A stretch of 64,000 nt of DNA from Cacajao melanocephalus (lineage: Eukaryota > Chordata > Mammalia > Primates > Pitheciidae), in the NCBI GenBank assembly GCA_963573385.1, contig CAUYLG010034737.1:19659-83658 (forward strand). The letters are read 5' to 3'. How positions within the stretch are numbered: position 1 is the first letter of the stretch; every line of letters begins with the position of its first letter. Shown piece by piece: positions 1 through 14,778 of the stretch. The notes under the pieces are model-generated. The model searched no databases. It saw only the letters and a program-made list of their open reading frames with translations, and was not told the origin of the DNA. The translations under genes were made by a program, and so were the position numbers.

Positions 1-96
1 GAGGAGACATGATCACAAGGATAGGGGTCATTTATTTTTTATTTTATTTTATTTTAATTATTATTTTTTATTATTTTTATTTATTTTTATTTTTTA

Positions 97-217
97 AAAG
101 CCTACAGCACCCAGTATTCCCAGGCTGCCTCTCATCCAAGTACTAACCAGGCCCCACCTTGCTTAGCTTCCGAGATCAGACGAGATCGGGCACGTTCAGG
201 GTGGTATGGCTGTAGAT
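97..217 (-). pseudogene. 5S rRNA retropseudogene, copy 1
   Basis: The reverse complement matches full-length 5S rRNA (121 nt), from the start that pairs in the terminal stem to the final GCTTT. It carries scattered substitutions, including one in the internal A-box region (AAGCAAGG where 5S has AAGCAGGG) and several in the 3' half. On the minus strand an A-rich tail (T-rich on the plus strand, 35-96) follows the RNA 3' end, and the whole is flanked by the same 16 bases, ggataggggtcattta, at 19-34 and 218-233. RNA body, A-rich tail and direct repeat are the marks of LINE-driven retroposition. Unlikely to be a working 5S gene. Confidence 0.88.
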
Positions 218-351
218 GGATAGGGGTCATTTATTACAAACAGGCATGATCATAAGGGTGGGGATGCATGATCACAAGGATAGGGGTCATTTATTTTTTA
301 TTTTATTTTATTTTAATTATTATTTTTTATTATTTTTATTTTTATTTTTTA

Positions 352-472
352 AAAGCCTACAGCACCCAGTATTCCCAGGCTGCCTCCCATCCAAGTACTA
401 ACCAGGCCCCACCCTGCTTAGCTTCCGAGATCAGACGAGATCAGGCACGTTCAGGGTGGTATGGCTGTAGAT
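352..472 (-). pseudogene. 5S rRNA retropseudogene, copy 2 (tandem duplicate)
   Basis: Second 121-nt 5S-like sequence 255 bases after the first, with the same T-rich plus-strand lead (292-351, four bases shorter) and the same flanking 16-mer. It retains AAGCAGGG in the A-box, so it is closer to real 5S there than copy 1, but has its own change (tcaggcacg where copy 1 has tcgggcacg). Shared tail structure and flanks show it arose by duplication of the first insertion, not by a second insertion. Confidence 0.87.
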
Positions 473-575
473 GGATAGGGGTCATTTATTACAAACAGGC
501 ATGATCATAAGGGTGGGGATGCAAGATCACAAGGATAGGGGTCATTTATTACAAACAGATATGATGAAAAGGGTG

Positions 576-900
576 GGGGGTATTGGTTGCAAGCAGAGGG
601 GAGGGTGCAGTACATTACATAGTTACAGGGGTGGGGGACTTGAGAAACCCAGTGTCCGGGGTGAAATTTTCACAAGGCTGAATAGGAACAATGGTTGCAG
701 GTTGCAAGGGGAGAGCAATTAGTTGAGGCAGGAACAAGTTGTTTCACTTCTTTCTGTGGCCACCTGGTTACTTGCGGTTACTTCAGACTTCCTGACTCCT
801 GGGGACTATCCAGAGGTATACCTGCGGGTCACCAAGGCTATAATGGCCAGGCTTGGACTTGGAGGCCTGACATAAATACCTAGGAGAGAAATTATTCAGA
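576..900. other. Unassigned repeat-like stretch
   Basis: No gene is seen. The wording near 735-870 (a track through TTTCACTTCTTTCTGTGG and AGGCCTGACATAAATA) resembles old endogenous retroviral or LTR-internal sequence, but I cannot name the family. Nothing coding. Confidence 0.3.
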
Positions 901-1078
901 TATGGGATAGGTTTATGCTTAACTTTATAAGTAAACTTGACTGTTTTATTTAAAATTATGATAAAATACACATAAAATTGACCATCTTAACTGTTTTTAA
1001 CTATACAGTGCAGTGGTATTAAGCACATCACATTGTTGCACAACCGTCACCACCAACCATCCAACCATTTGCAGAACC
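901..1078. mobile_element. Old L1 3'-end fragment
   Basis: The stretch with AAAATACACATAAAATTGACC followed by a variant of the phrase on a short base stretch then CACATTGTTGCACAACCGTC is typical of the 3' region of old L1M elements (consensus recalled). It is broken at its right end by an Alu. Confidence 0.5.
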
Positions 1079-1527
<449 letters not shown>

Positions 1528-1564
1528 TGCAGAACTATTTTTATCTTTCAAAATTTGAACTCTG

Positions 1565-1700
1565 AGCCAGGTGCTGTGGCTCACGACTGTAAACTCAGCA
1601 CTTTAGGAGGCTGAAACAGGAGGATCGCTTCAGCCTATGAGTTTGAGACAAGCTAGGGCAATATAGTGAGACCCTGTCTCTATAAAAATAAAATAAAAAT
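1565..1700 (+). mobile_element. Alu-like free left monomer
   Basis: AGCCAGGTGCTGTGGCTCAC opening and a simple A-rich tail after CCCTGTCTC; only one monomer. Diverged, probably an old monomeric or AluJ-age element. Confidence 0.8.
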
Positions 1701-2026
<326 letters not shown>

Positions 2027-2180
2027 TTATATTTATAATGGGTTTGATGTACAATAAAGATACACTAGTTATTAAATAAGGTATAAAATAAGGATATGGA
2101 AAAATAATGAAAAAATAAAATAGGAAGAATTAATTTTAAAAAGCAGAAGTCAATGAAATAGAAAATAATACTGATATATA

Positions 2181-2460
2181 GGCTGGATGTGGTGGCTTAT
2201 GCCTGTAATCCCAGCACTTTGGGAGGCCAAGACAGGATTTCTTGAGCCTAGGAATTGGAGACCAGGCAATATAGGAAGGACAATATAGGAAGACCCTATC
2301 CCTACAAAAAATTTAAAATCAGTCAGACATGGAAGTGTGCGCCTGTAGTCTCAGCTAGGTGGGAGGGTTGCTTGAGCCCAGGAGTCTGAGGCTACAGTGT
2401 GCCCTGTTTGCACCACTGCACTCCAGCCTGGGTAATACCTTTATCAGGGGAGACCCTGTC
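2181..2460 (+). mobile_element. Alu, diverged (AluJ-like)
   Basis: GGCTGGATGTGGTGGC start; many changes and small indels in the right monomer. A GGAAGGAA-rich stretch follows to 2488, grown from the tail. Confidence 0.85.
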
Positions 2461-3061
<601 letters not shown>

Positions 3062-3110
3062 ATGTAAAGTGGCACCATTCTTATTCTTTTTTTAAAAAAA
3101 CTGAATTATT

Positions 3111-3407
<297 letters not shown>

Positions 3408-4708
3408 TTACTGATGTGTAATACATGTACATAGATTTGAAGTACATGTGATTTATAAAGTTCAAATTGGTGTACTTGGGACATCTATTACCTCAAATAT
3501 TTATCTTTCCTTTATGCTAGAAACATCCAAGCTATTCTCTTCTAGTTACTTTGAAATGGTCAAGATTACTGTAAACTATAGTCACTCTACTGATCTATCA
3601 AACACTAGGTCATATTTCTTCTATAAACCCATATGTTTGTATCTGTTGATCAACTTCTCTTCCTCCCCTCTTCCTGATACCTTGCCTGGCCTCTGGTAAC
3701 CATAAATGTACTCTCTATCTTCATGAGATCCAATTTTTTAGTTTCCACATATGAGTAAGAAGAGCATGCGATATTTGCCTTTCTGTGTTTGGCTTACTTC
3801 ATTTAACATAATGACCTTTAGTTCCATTCACGTTGCTACAAATGACAGGATTTCATTTTTTTTTATGGCTGAATAATATTCTATTTTGTATACGTACCAC
3901 ATCCACATTTTCTTTACCTATTCATCCATTGATGAGCACTTTGACTGTTTCCATATTTGGGCTATTGTGAGTAATGCTGCAACAAACATGGGAGTGCAGA
4001 TACCTCTTTGGTATATTGATTTCCTTTCTTTTGGATATATGCTCAGTAGTGGAATTGCTGGATCATATGGTTGTTCTAGTTTTAGTTTCTTGAAGAAACT
4101 CCATATTGTTCTCCATAGTGGCTATACAAATTTACATTCCCACCAACAGCATACAAGGGTTCCCCTTTCTCCACATCCTTGCCAGCATGCATTATTGCCT
4201 GTTGTTTTGATAAAAGCCATTTTAACTGGGGTAAGCTGACATCTCATTGTAGTTTTGATTTGCATTTCTCTAATGATTAGTGATGTTGAGCATTTCTTCA
4301 GGTACCTGTTGGCCATTTCTGTGTCTTCTTTTGAGAAGTGTCTATTGTCTATTCAGAGGGGTTGGGAAAAAAAAAAAGAAGTGTCTATTCAGATTTTTTG
4401 CCCATCTTTAAATCAGGATTTTTTTTTTCTATTTGTTTGAGCTCCTTGTATATTCTGGTCACTAATTTCTTGTTAGATGGATAGTTTGCAAATATTTTCT
4501 CCTATTCTGTGGGTCATCTCTTTAGTTTGTTGATAGTTTCCTTTGCTGTGCCACTTTTTAGCTTGATGTAAGCCCACTTGTCTGTTTTCACTTTGATTGC
4601 CTGTGCTGTTGAGGTCTTAAACAAACAAAAAAATTGCCTAGACCAATGTCCTAGAGCATTTCCCCAGTTTCTCTAATAGTTTCACAGTTTCATATCTTAG
4701 ACTTAGGT

Positions 4709-5009
<301 letters not shown>

Positions 5010-5460
5010 TAGAGTTAGTTCTTTAATCCTTTTTTTTTTTTTTTTGGTATGGTGAAAGGTAGGAGTTTAGTTTAATTCTTCTGCATATAGTCATCCAGTT
5101 TTCCCAGCAACACTGAAGAGACTGTTTTTTTCCCATTGTATATTATTGGTACCTTTGTCAAAGATGAGTTGGCTGGGTGGATTTACATATGAGTTCTCTA
5201 TTCTGTTCCATTGGTCTATGTGTCTGTTTTTATGCCAGTACCATGCTAATTTGGTTACTAGAGCATTGCAGTAAATTTTGAAGTCAGGTAGTGAAATGCT
5301 TTCAGCTTTAGTCTTTTTGCTCAGGATTGTTTTATCTATTAGGGGTCTTTTTGAGTTCCATATAAATTTTAGGATTTTTTTTTTATTTCTATGAAGAATG
5401 TCATTGGTATTTTTATAGGGTTTGCATTGATTAGGTAAATTGCATTGAGTAGTATTGTCA

Positions 5461-5592
5461 TTTTATTTGAGACAGGGTCTTCACTCTGTCACCATCTAGA
5501 GTGCAATGGTGTGATCATGGTTCACTGTAACCTTGACCTTCTGGGCTCAAGTGATCTCCCACTTTGGCTTCACAATATGCTGGGATTACAGC
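5461..5592 (-). mobile_element. Alu-related monomer inside L1
   Basis: GAGACAGGGTCTTCACTCTG through GCTGGGATTACAG; one monomer only. Confidence 0.75.
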
Positions 5593-5919
5593 TATCATTT
5601 TAACAATATTAATCCTTCCAGTCCATGAACATAGAATCTCTTTGTGTGTGTATATGTCCTCTTCAATTTCTTTCATGCTTTATAGTTGTCCTTGTATAGA
5701 TCTTTCACTTCTTTGGTTAAATTGATCCCAGGTATTTTATATTCTCTGCAGTTATTGTAAATGGAGTTGCATTTTTTTTTTGAGATTGTTCCCTTTTGGT
5801 GTACATAAACGCTACCATTTTTTGCATCCTGCAATTTTACTGAATTCATTTATCAGTTCTATTAATCTTTTTGGTGAAATCTTTAGGTTTTTCTAAATAT
5901 AAGATCATGTCATCTGTGA

Positions 5920-6496
<577 letters not shown>

Positions 6497-6589
6497 CCTT
6501 TTCAATTTTAATGGCCTTTATTTATTTTTCTTGCCTAATTGCTCTGGCCAGTCCCATTCCTTTCAAATGTTTTAAATTTTTTTACATTT

Positions 6590-6723
6590 TATTTATTTAT
6601 TTTTATAGAGATGGGGTCTTGCTCTGTTATCCAGGCTGGTCTCCAATTCCAGGGCTGCAGTGATCCAGTCACCTCAGCCTCCTGAATGGCTGGGCTTACA
6701 GGCACGCACCACTGTGTCCAGCT
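6590..6723 (-). mobile_element. Alu-related monomer
   Basis: TATAGAGATGGGGTCTTGC through CACTGTGTCCAGCT; single diverged monomer. Confidence 0.7.
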
Positions 6724-6744
6724 AGTTCCATTCTTTTCAGATAA

Positions 6745-7036
<292 letters not shown>

Positions 7037-7225
7037 AAAATTTTTCTGATATTTATTATATATAGAACATTTTTATAATCTCAAAGAATTCTAGATTCCT
7101 AAAGGATTTCTGTGTAAGCACTGAGAAATAACCTGTCTTAGCCATTGCCAGTCAGAACCAAAGAAAATACCATGAAGATTCTGAGGTCTTCCACCAAGAA
7201 AAGTTTCTTAAAAGAAATGGAGGCA

Positions 7226-8330
<1,105 letters not shown>

Positions 8331-8450
8331 TTTCAACCTTATTGATGTACAATTGAAGTACAAGAAACTGCACACATTTAAAGCATAAAATTATTTGATT
8401 GGTTTTGACATAAATGTGTGAAACCATCATGATCAAGGGCACTAATCCCA
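8331..8450. mobile_element. Old L1-type fragment
   Basis: Reads like the 3' region of an old L1M element (TTGATGTACAATTGAAGTAC, then AAACCATCATGATCAAG). Confidence 0.4.
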
Positions 8451-8572
8451 TCATGAGGGCTCCATGTATATTGAACTAGTTGCCTGCCAAAGGCCCCACC
8501 TCGAAATACCATTGGAGGTTAGAATTTCAACATAATGGGGGTGTGGGAGACAAACATTCAGTCCATACCAAA
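8451..8572 (-). mobile_element. MaLR (MLT1/MST-type) LTR fragment
   Basis: GCCAAAGGCCCCACCTC and the phrase ending ACAAACATTCAGTCCATACC match the reverse complement of the 5' end of MaLR LTRs (consensus recalled). Confidence 0.6.
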
Positions 8573-9180
8573 GAGTATACCAAGAATGGGTGCACGTGTT
8601 CACTGAAAGACAGATGTGAGAATTTTCATAGCAACTTTATTCATAATGACAAGCAGGAAACTACCTAAATATAGGGATGTCTCAGAACCACCACTGTCTA
8701 CTTTCCTCTCTGTATCTACTTTCTTATTTCACCTACCAGCCAAGACATCATCACCTCCAGTGCTACTCACACACCGACCTAATCTCATATTGCCAATTCT
8801 GTATTCCTGAGCGGGATTAGTAAATTGTGATGTAGTCACACAATGGAATACCACGCAGAAGTAAAACATGAACTGCTACTACATATATCATGGATTACTC
8901 TCACAGATACATTGTTGAACAAGACACGGAAGAGTGCATATAATTATTTCACTTACATAAAGTTTTAAAACAGGCAAAACTAATTCGCGGTAATAAATGG
9001 GGTTGGCGGGGGGGCCTGGGGAGCACAGGGATACCTACTGAGGTGCTAGAAATATTCTACATTTTGACCTGGGTGGTGCATTCAAGGGCATATATAAAAG
9101 TCCACTGAGGTATACAGTTAATATCTATACACTTTCAGATTTTACCTCAATTAAAAGGTAGAAAATATATTGGAAGAAAG
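8573..9180 (+). mobile_element. Old L1M 3'-region fragment
   Basis: Sense L1 phrases: ACAATGGAATACCACGCAG, GAACAAGACACGGAAGAG and the run to TACCTCAATTAAAAGG near the 3' end. Confidence 0.7.
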
Positions 9181-9189
9181 CATATAAAT

Positions 9190-9430
9190 GAAGATGTTAA
9201 TCAGTGTTGTTGTCCTCCAAATATTTCTGGTTTTCCTCCTAGGTATATGTAAGGATTACACTCCTCCTAGAACGTTAATGTGGCTATGTGATTTGCTTTG
9301 GCCAGTGAAAGTGCTTGAAGGGTCCTTAAGTGATCAGCCATACTCTTTTGTCATTTCCCAAAGTTAGCAGCCACACCCCCAATGGTATCTGCTTTGTTAG
9401 CCTGAGACCCAGAATGAAGGCAACTTAGAG
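9190..9430. mobile_element. Possible old LTR (MLT1-type) fragment
   Basis: GATTTGCTTTGGCCAGTGAAAG and the GCCTGAGACCCAGAATGAAGG stretch resemble MLT1-class LTRs. Family not certain. Confidence 0.35.
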
Positions 9431-9437
9431 CACAAAT

Positions 9438-9648
9438 TGATCAACTTTTTCTGTAAAGAGCCACAGAATAAATATTTTAGGTTTTGTGAGATGTACACTC
9501 TGTGTTGGAACTACTCAACTCTGCCACTGTAGAACCAAAGTAGTCAGAGATAATAAATAAATGGACAAGGCTATATTCCAGTAAAACTTTATTTAGACAA
9601 GAAGCTAGACAGATTTTGCCCATGGGCCGTAGCTTGTCAACCTATGAC
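9438..9648 (+). mobile_element. hAT-type (Charlie-like) DNA transposon fossil
   Basis: The CAACTTTTTCTGTAAAGAGCC start and the GGGCCGTAGCTTGTCAACC end are near mirror images, as in a short hAT element with inverted ends; the interior (CTACTCAACTCTGCC, AAAACTTTATTTA) matches a widespread mammalian MER-class repeat. Exact subfamily not recalled. It carries a TTTATT at 9588-9593, an AATAAA on the minus strand that may serve EPM2AIP1. Confidence 0.75.
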
Positions 9649-10081
9649 CTAGATCAAAGTCCCTAGCCAAGTTGCAATAGAAAAATTATGTGAGACAGTG
9701 AGATTTTGCCTTTATTATCCAATGGCAAGCTAGCCCATGAAGACACAGAAACTGGTCCCTTGTTTTTTTAAAATGCTAAAATACTAGACACTGGTTAATG
9801 CTTAGCTGGCAGGCATTCAGAAAATTGTTATCAGAAAAACAAAATATTTTGTAGTTGCTGTTTGCTGCACTTGACAAAATATACAGAAAGAGTCTGAACT
9901 CAGAAAAGACTGGTCAGTGTGCAGGCAGAAATGAAAAAGAATAGAGAATTCACAAATTCAAGTACTTACTAGGTAGGATGAGGCAACATTTTAATGACAG
10001 AAAGATAAAAATGAAAAATTCTTTTAAAAATAAATAAAAAGAGAAATCTTAGCCTAAAGGTTGATTAAAAGCCAGTTTTGC

Positions 10082-10412
<331 letters not shown>

Positions 10413-11374
10413 CTAGATGACTATGATACCTACTGTTAAGATCTCTGAATGATTTAATATGCCTCAGACTAAAAGTCCAACTAAGATTATACTAGTAAAT
10501 CCCTTAAATTGGACAAAATGGCTTAAGGAAATAGGCTAAACGTATGGCTTTCCCACCTATGCCTGAAAAGCCTCAGTCACCCAGAAATTAAGTTCACAGA
10601 GGCATGGGAACAAAAAGGCAAAGATATGCAGCAAATTTTAAAGTATACATTAACTAGATGTCACTTTTGGGTCACCTCCCTTTGGTGCTAAGGACATTCT
10701 GCAGGTATAAAAACAAGTGAATGGAATATAGTGACGAGAAAGGCTGAGTCATTCTTCTATTTTGTTAAATTTACTTACTTTTAAATCCCAGAAGAGCCAA
10801 AAATCATCTGTAAAGGAAAGTAGCAAGTAAATAGCATGCCATTTTCTCCTAGTGTTGATGCCTACAAAAGGAAAAATGATTATTAACTCTTAGGTGGCAT
10901 ATCTTTTTCCAATACTAAATGTAACATTTTAATCACTTAAGTATTGTTTTAGTTCACTAAATAATTGCCCAATCTTTTCCCTCTATATGTAGGTTCCTTT
11001 GGAAATAAAATAATAATATAAAAAAAAAGACTTAAAAGATTCTATACGTGGATATACAAACTTAGTATTACATAGTGGATTTAGGTGTGTATTATCTGAT
11101 TTTGAATTTTGAGTTTACTACTTACTATGTTTACTACGGAAAACTGCAATTTCAGTTTGTTTAACATTCACATAATAAATATTTGAGTCACATGCTAAGC
11201 ACTACACTAAACTCTGGGAATACAACGAGATCCCTACTTACAAAGAACTTAGCTTCATTTCTCAATTAGTCATAGGCGGAAAGAAGTTACCCAATGGACA
11301 GTCTAAGGCAGAATGACTGTGAAGGTCAAATAAGACTGTGAAAGAGCTTCAAAAATTGTAAAACACTACACAAA

Positions 11375-11640
11375 TATTTGTTTATCCAAACATTTATTGA
11401 AATGCCAGGCATTGTGCTAAGCACTAGAGATATAACAGTGAACAAGGCTTATATGGTCCCTGCCCTTACAAAGCTTACAGTCTAGCAGTGATCAATAAGC
11501 AGTAACAATAAAGTGTGCCAAGTGTATGTTTAGGAAAGAACAGGATATACAGGGAATGCACAGTAAGGGCACCTAATCTAGAGGGCATCAATGAAGGTTT
11601 CCTAGATGAAGTGGCATACTGAGACCTTAAAGATGAAGAT
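11375..11640 (-). mobile_element. L2 3'-region fragment
   Basis: CATTTATTGAAATGCCAGGC, GCACTAGAGATATAACAGTG and CTTACAAAGCTTACAGTC are the reverse complement of the L2 3' end, diverged. Confidence 0.6.
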
Positions 11641-13967
11641 AAATTTGTATTGTATACTAAGAGCAATGGTGTAAGCAGTAGAATGATGATATGATCAGTA
11701 AGTAAGTCTTCTGGAGCAATCTGGTTGTAGTGTAGAAAGGAATAAAAATAAAAAACAGGGAGACTAATAAGGAGGCTGTTGCTATACTTTAGGTAGATTG
11801 ATGGCCTGAATTAAAATGGTAGCATTGGAGAGTTGGGAAAAATCATGCACAACTCAGTTTTTGGCTTGGGTAAGGACAAACAAATGAATGGCTGGTAGTG
11901 GTAATGCCATTTAGTCAAAGAGGGAACATGAGAGGAAGAGCAGGATTAGGGGCAAGATCAATGACATGTAGTGCCTGAGACAGCAAAGAGGATTTGTTAG
12001 CAATTAGATATACGAATTAGGAAAGGTCTAGAAAGGAGATATGAATCTGAGAGTTATTTGGATATAGGTGGTAATGAAGCCATGGAAAGAAATGAGGTCA
12101 GCTAGTGAGATGACATAGAATAAGGCAGTCTGAAACAATTTTTTTTAACATACAAAAAATAGATGTTTAAGGAAAGAGGTGCCTACAAAGACTAAGAAAG
12201 CATACCCAGACATGAATCTCCTCAAAGCTAAAGTCATCAAGTGTTTCAAGGAGGGTAAGACTATTAAATTAACAAGAACTTAGTGAGCTTAGAGCAATTT
12301 GAGTGGCAATACAGGAGACTGGGAATACAAATTTGTCGAGAAAACTAGTAGGAATGAGCTATAGGGCAGTAACTGGTAACGACATAAGAGTTTTTTTAAA
12401 AGGTACTCATTTTAACTATATTCACTGTTACAACAGGACCAGTAACAACTATATTTATATATATATATTAGAAGAAAAAAAGACTGCCATGCAGTTACAC
12501 AATTACTTAATACAGAAAACAGTAAAATACATTTTTTTTTTTAACAAACAAGACTAGTTTATAGCAAATTCTCTATAGCTAAGGGTCAATTTAAAATCAT
12601 TGGCTTGTATCTCCCCCTCAATGACTATATGATACAAACTAATTTTATTAACACCTTAAGCAAAACATACTGGAACTTCACAAAGTATACAAGATTTCAA
12701 TATTTAAGGAACCGGGATTAGAAAGCAGAAGTGGCTTTCAGGTCTTCCAATCTTTCTCTCAAGTAATAAAGCTCTGCTGTGAATATTCAAAGCTACTGGG
12801 AAAATACTGGTGGATTTGGCTGTTTTTTCAGTTTCCCACTATGTTGCTTTTCCAGATACGTAAGCTTACTCTATTAACCAAAATCTCAACTTGACCATTC
12901 TTGATAAGTACCTTATTGACATATAACTTTTCGTCTTAAATATGTATAACAAGACAGAGCCCTTAAATCAGATTCAGTATTAATTCCTGATTTACAAAGA
13001 ATACTGTGAGCTAACAGACCTTTATCAATGCCTTTATTGCACTTTACCAGCCAAATCTGGAAGGTTAGAATTAGTCTCTCCTATCTAGCATTCTGTCAGT
13101 TTGCCCAAGTTGCACTTTTAATTTTGCTTCTACTGGTTATCTGCCCTGTCCCTTGAAATAAAATAATCTACATTCTGGGAGGGAGAATTCATCATTGTGC
13201 CAGGCTGTCCCACGCACTGCAGGGGGTGAAGGTCTTTAGGCTTAAATGCCAACAGAAGCTCCTAAATATAACAACCAAAAAAGTGCCCCTACACATTTAT
13301 CAGCATCCTCTGGAAGGACAGGTTACCGCCTCTGGTTGAAAGCCACTGGCACAACTTTCGTTTTTAGGCCCTTATGGAATTTATTCTGATTGCCCAGACA
13401 ACAATTCCATCCAAATTCTTAGTTGTAGCCTGGTTCCTTGAATTTGCTGCATTAGTAACCACAGATTAAGGTGTTTCAATAGTTAAGACAGGACTTTGGA
13501 ACAAGAGTTTTTAAACTGCGTAATACTTGAGAGGATCTATAAATATAAATTGGATCCTGTTTACAATTAGTTTTACATAGTAAACTTAGGATAGCCTTTT
13601 CATGGTTAACAGACGTTTGGAAATTACTGTTTTGGTACAAAGCAGACATCTTACTAGAAATACAGAATTACTGCAATCTGTGAATAAGACTGCTTTTAAA
13701 TATTTCTACTTGTGTGCTGTCTTAAATATAGAATATGTAAGACAGTTGCAAATTCTAGAATAAATCCATTTCTAGCATCTAACAAAATCTGATACTATAT
13801 CATTTTAAAACAACATGTTTCTTTTAAGTAGGATTTTAAAAAATAAAGCAATAACACCCATGCAGATAAGACAAAAAAGCTAAAATATCTCACACCTCCT
13901 AATCCTGGAGTGCAAACATCTTTTTTCCTCATCCTTTTTGATTGGGCCAAACTTCTGTTTACGGTAA

Positions 13968-13982
13968 AAAAAAAAAAAAAAA
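13968..13982. repeat. A mononucleotide run
   Basis: About 15 A residues in the probable EPM2AIP1 3' untranslated region. Confidence 0.85.
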
Positions 13983-14778
13983 GAATTACTACCTGGCAAC
14001 CATTAAGATTCTATACTTACCATAGTCCTTTAATAGGCAAGCTGATAAAATAGCCCCCAGTTATAAAAAAAATTCAAGGAAAACCCCCAATAATTAGTCT
14101 TATCTCCAAACTGCAGGAAGTCTCCTATATCAGCAACTTAAAAATGATTCTAATTACTTCTTCTATCAGCTAAGTCGGTTATCACTGAGTTGGGTGATGG
14201 GGAGGGAAGAGGAAAGAAGAAATCTGTCAATATTACCTTCGGACTCGGAAATCTTTAAAAAAAAAGTCTCAAACATTTTGATGGTTAGACAAAACACCTC
14301 CACTGTATGTATGGTCTTCCTTTTTGGAAACTTATGAACTTGCTATGTGAGTTTCTGCAAATTGGTTCAAAAGCACATTTAAGGAGTTGATAATTTAAGA
14401 TTATATGAATCAGAATTTTAACACTCCATTAAAATAAGAGCTGAAATTTTTGGCATATATCTTCAGAACACCTAAAAAACAGACTGCAAATTCAACTCAC
14501 ATTATTAATACTAAATTTCTTTAAAATTATATCATAAAAGACAATGACTTTGTCATTAAACTAAGTTTTAAAAAAGGTGGCATTTTCATGTTTCAGTCCC
14601 ATGCTGCCATTTGAGATGAAAAAAAAAGGCAACTGTCAGAATTTGAATTGTGATCAGTTTGGACAGCTGGTACGTGGTGCTTTCTCACAATCCAAATTAG
14701 TAAACTTGAAAACTCAAACCAATTTTTGCTTTTAGAATTAAATTCTTGTTGAGTTTCTCAATCTTGTACTGCAAAGCC

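Larger units (their letters stand above)
1..575. repeat. Minisatellite with about 59-bp units hosting the 5S copies
   Basis: A unit of about 59 bases beginning ggataggggtcatttatt and containing a GATCA-rich stretch then AAGGGTGGGG recurs at 218, 473 and about 533; partial units lie at 1-34 and 268-294. The larger period of about 255 bases is one unit plus the 5S insertion. Unequal exchange between units would explain the duplication of the 5S copy. Confidence 0.75.

Noticed and set aside
97..472. Functional 5S rRNA genes
   Set aside because: Retroposon tails, target-site duplication and substitutions in the body, including an internal promoter box in copy 1, indicate pseudogenes.
3886..4239. 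117-codon open frame
   Set aside because: It reads antisense to L1 and is part of the retrotransposon fragment.
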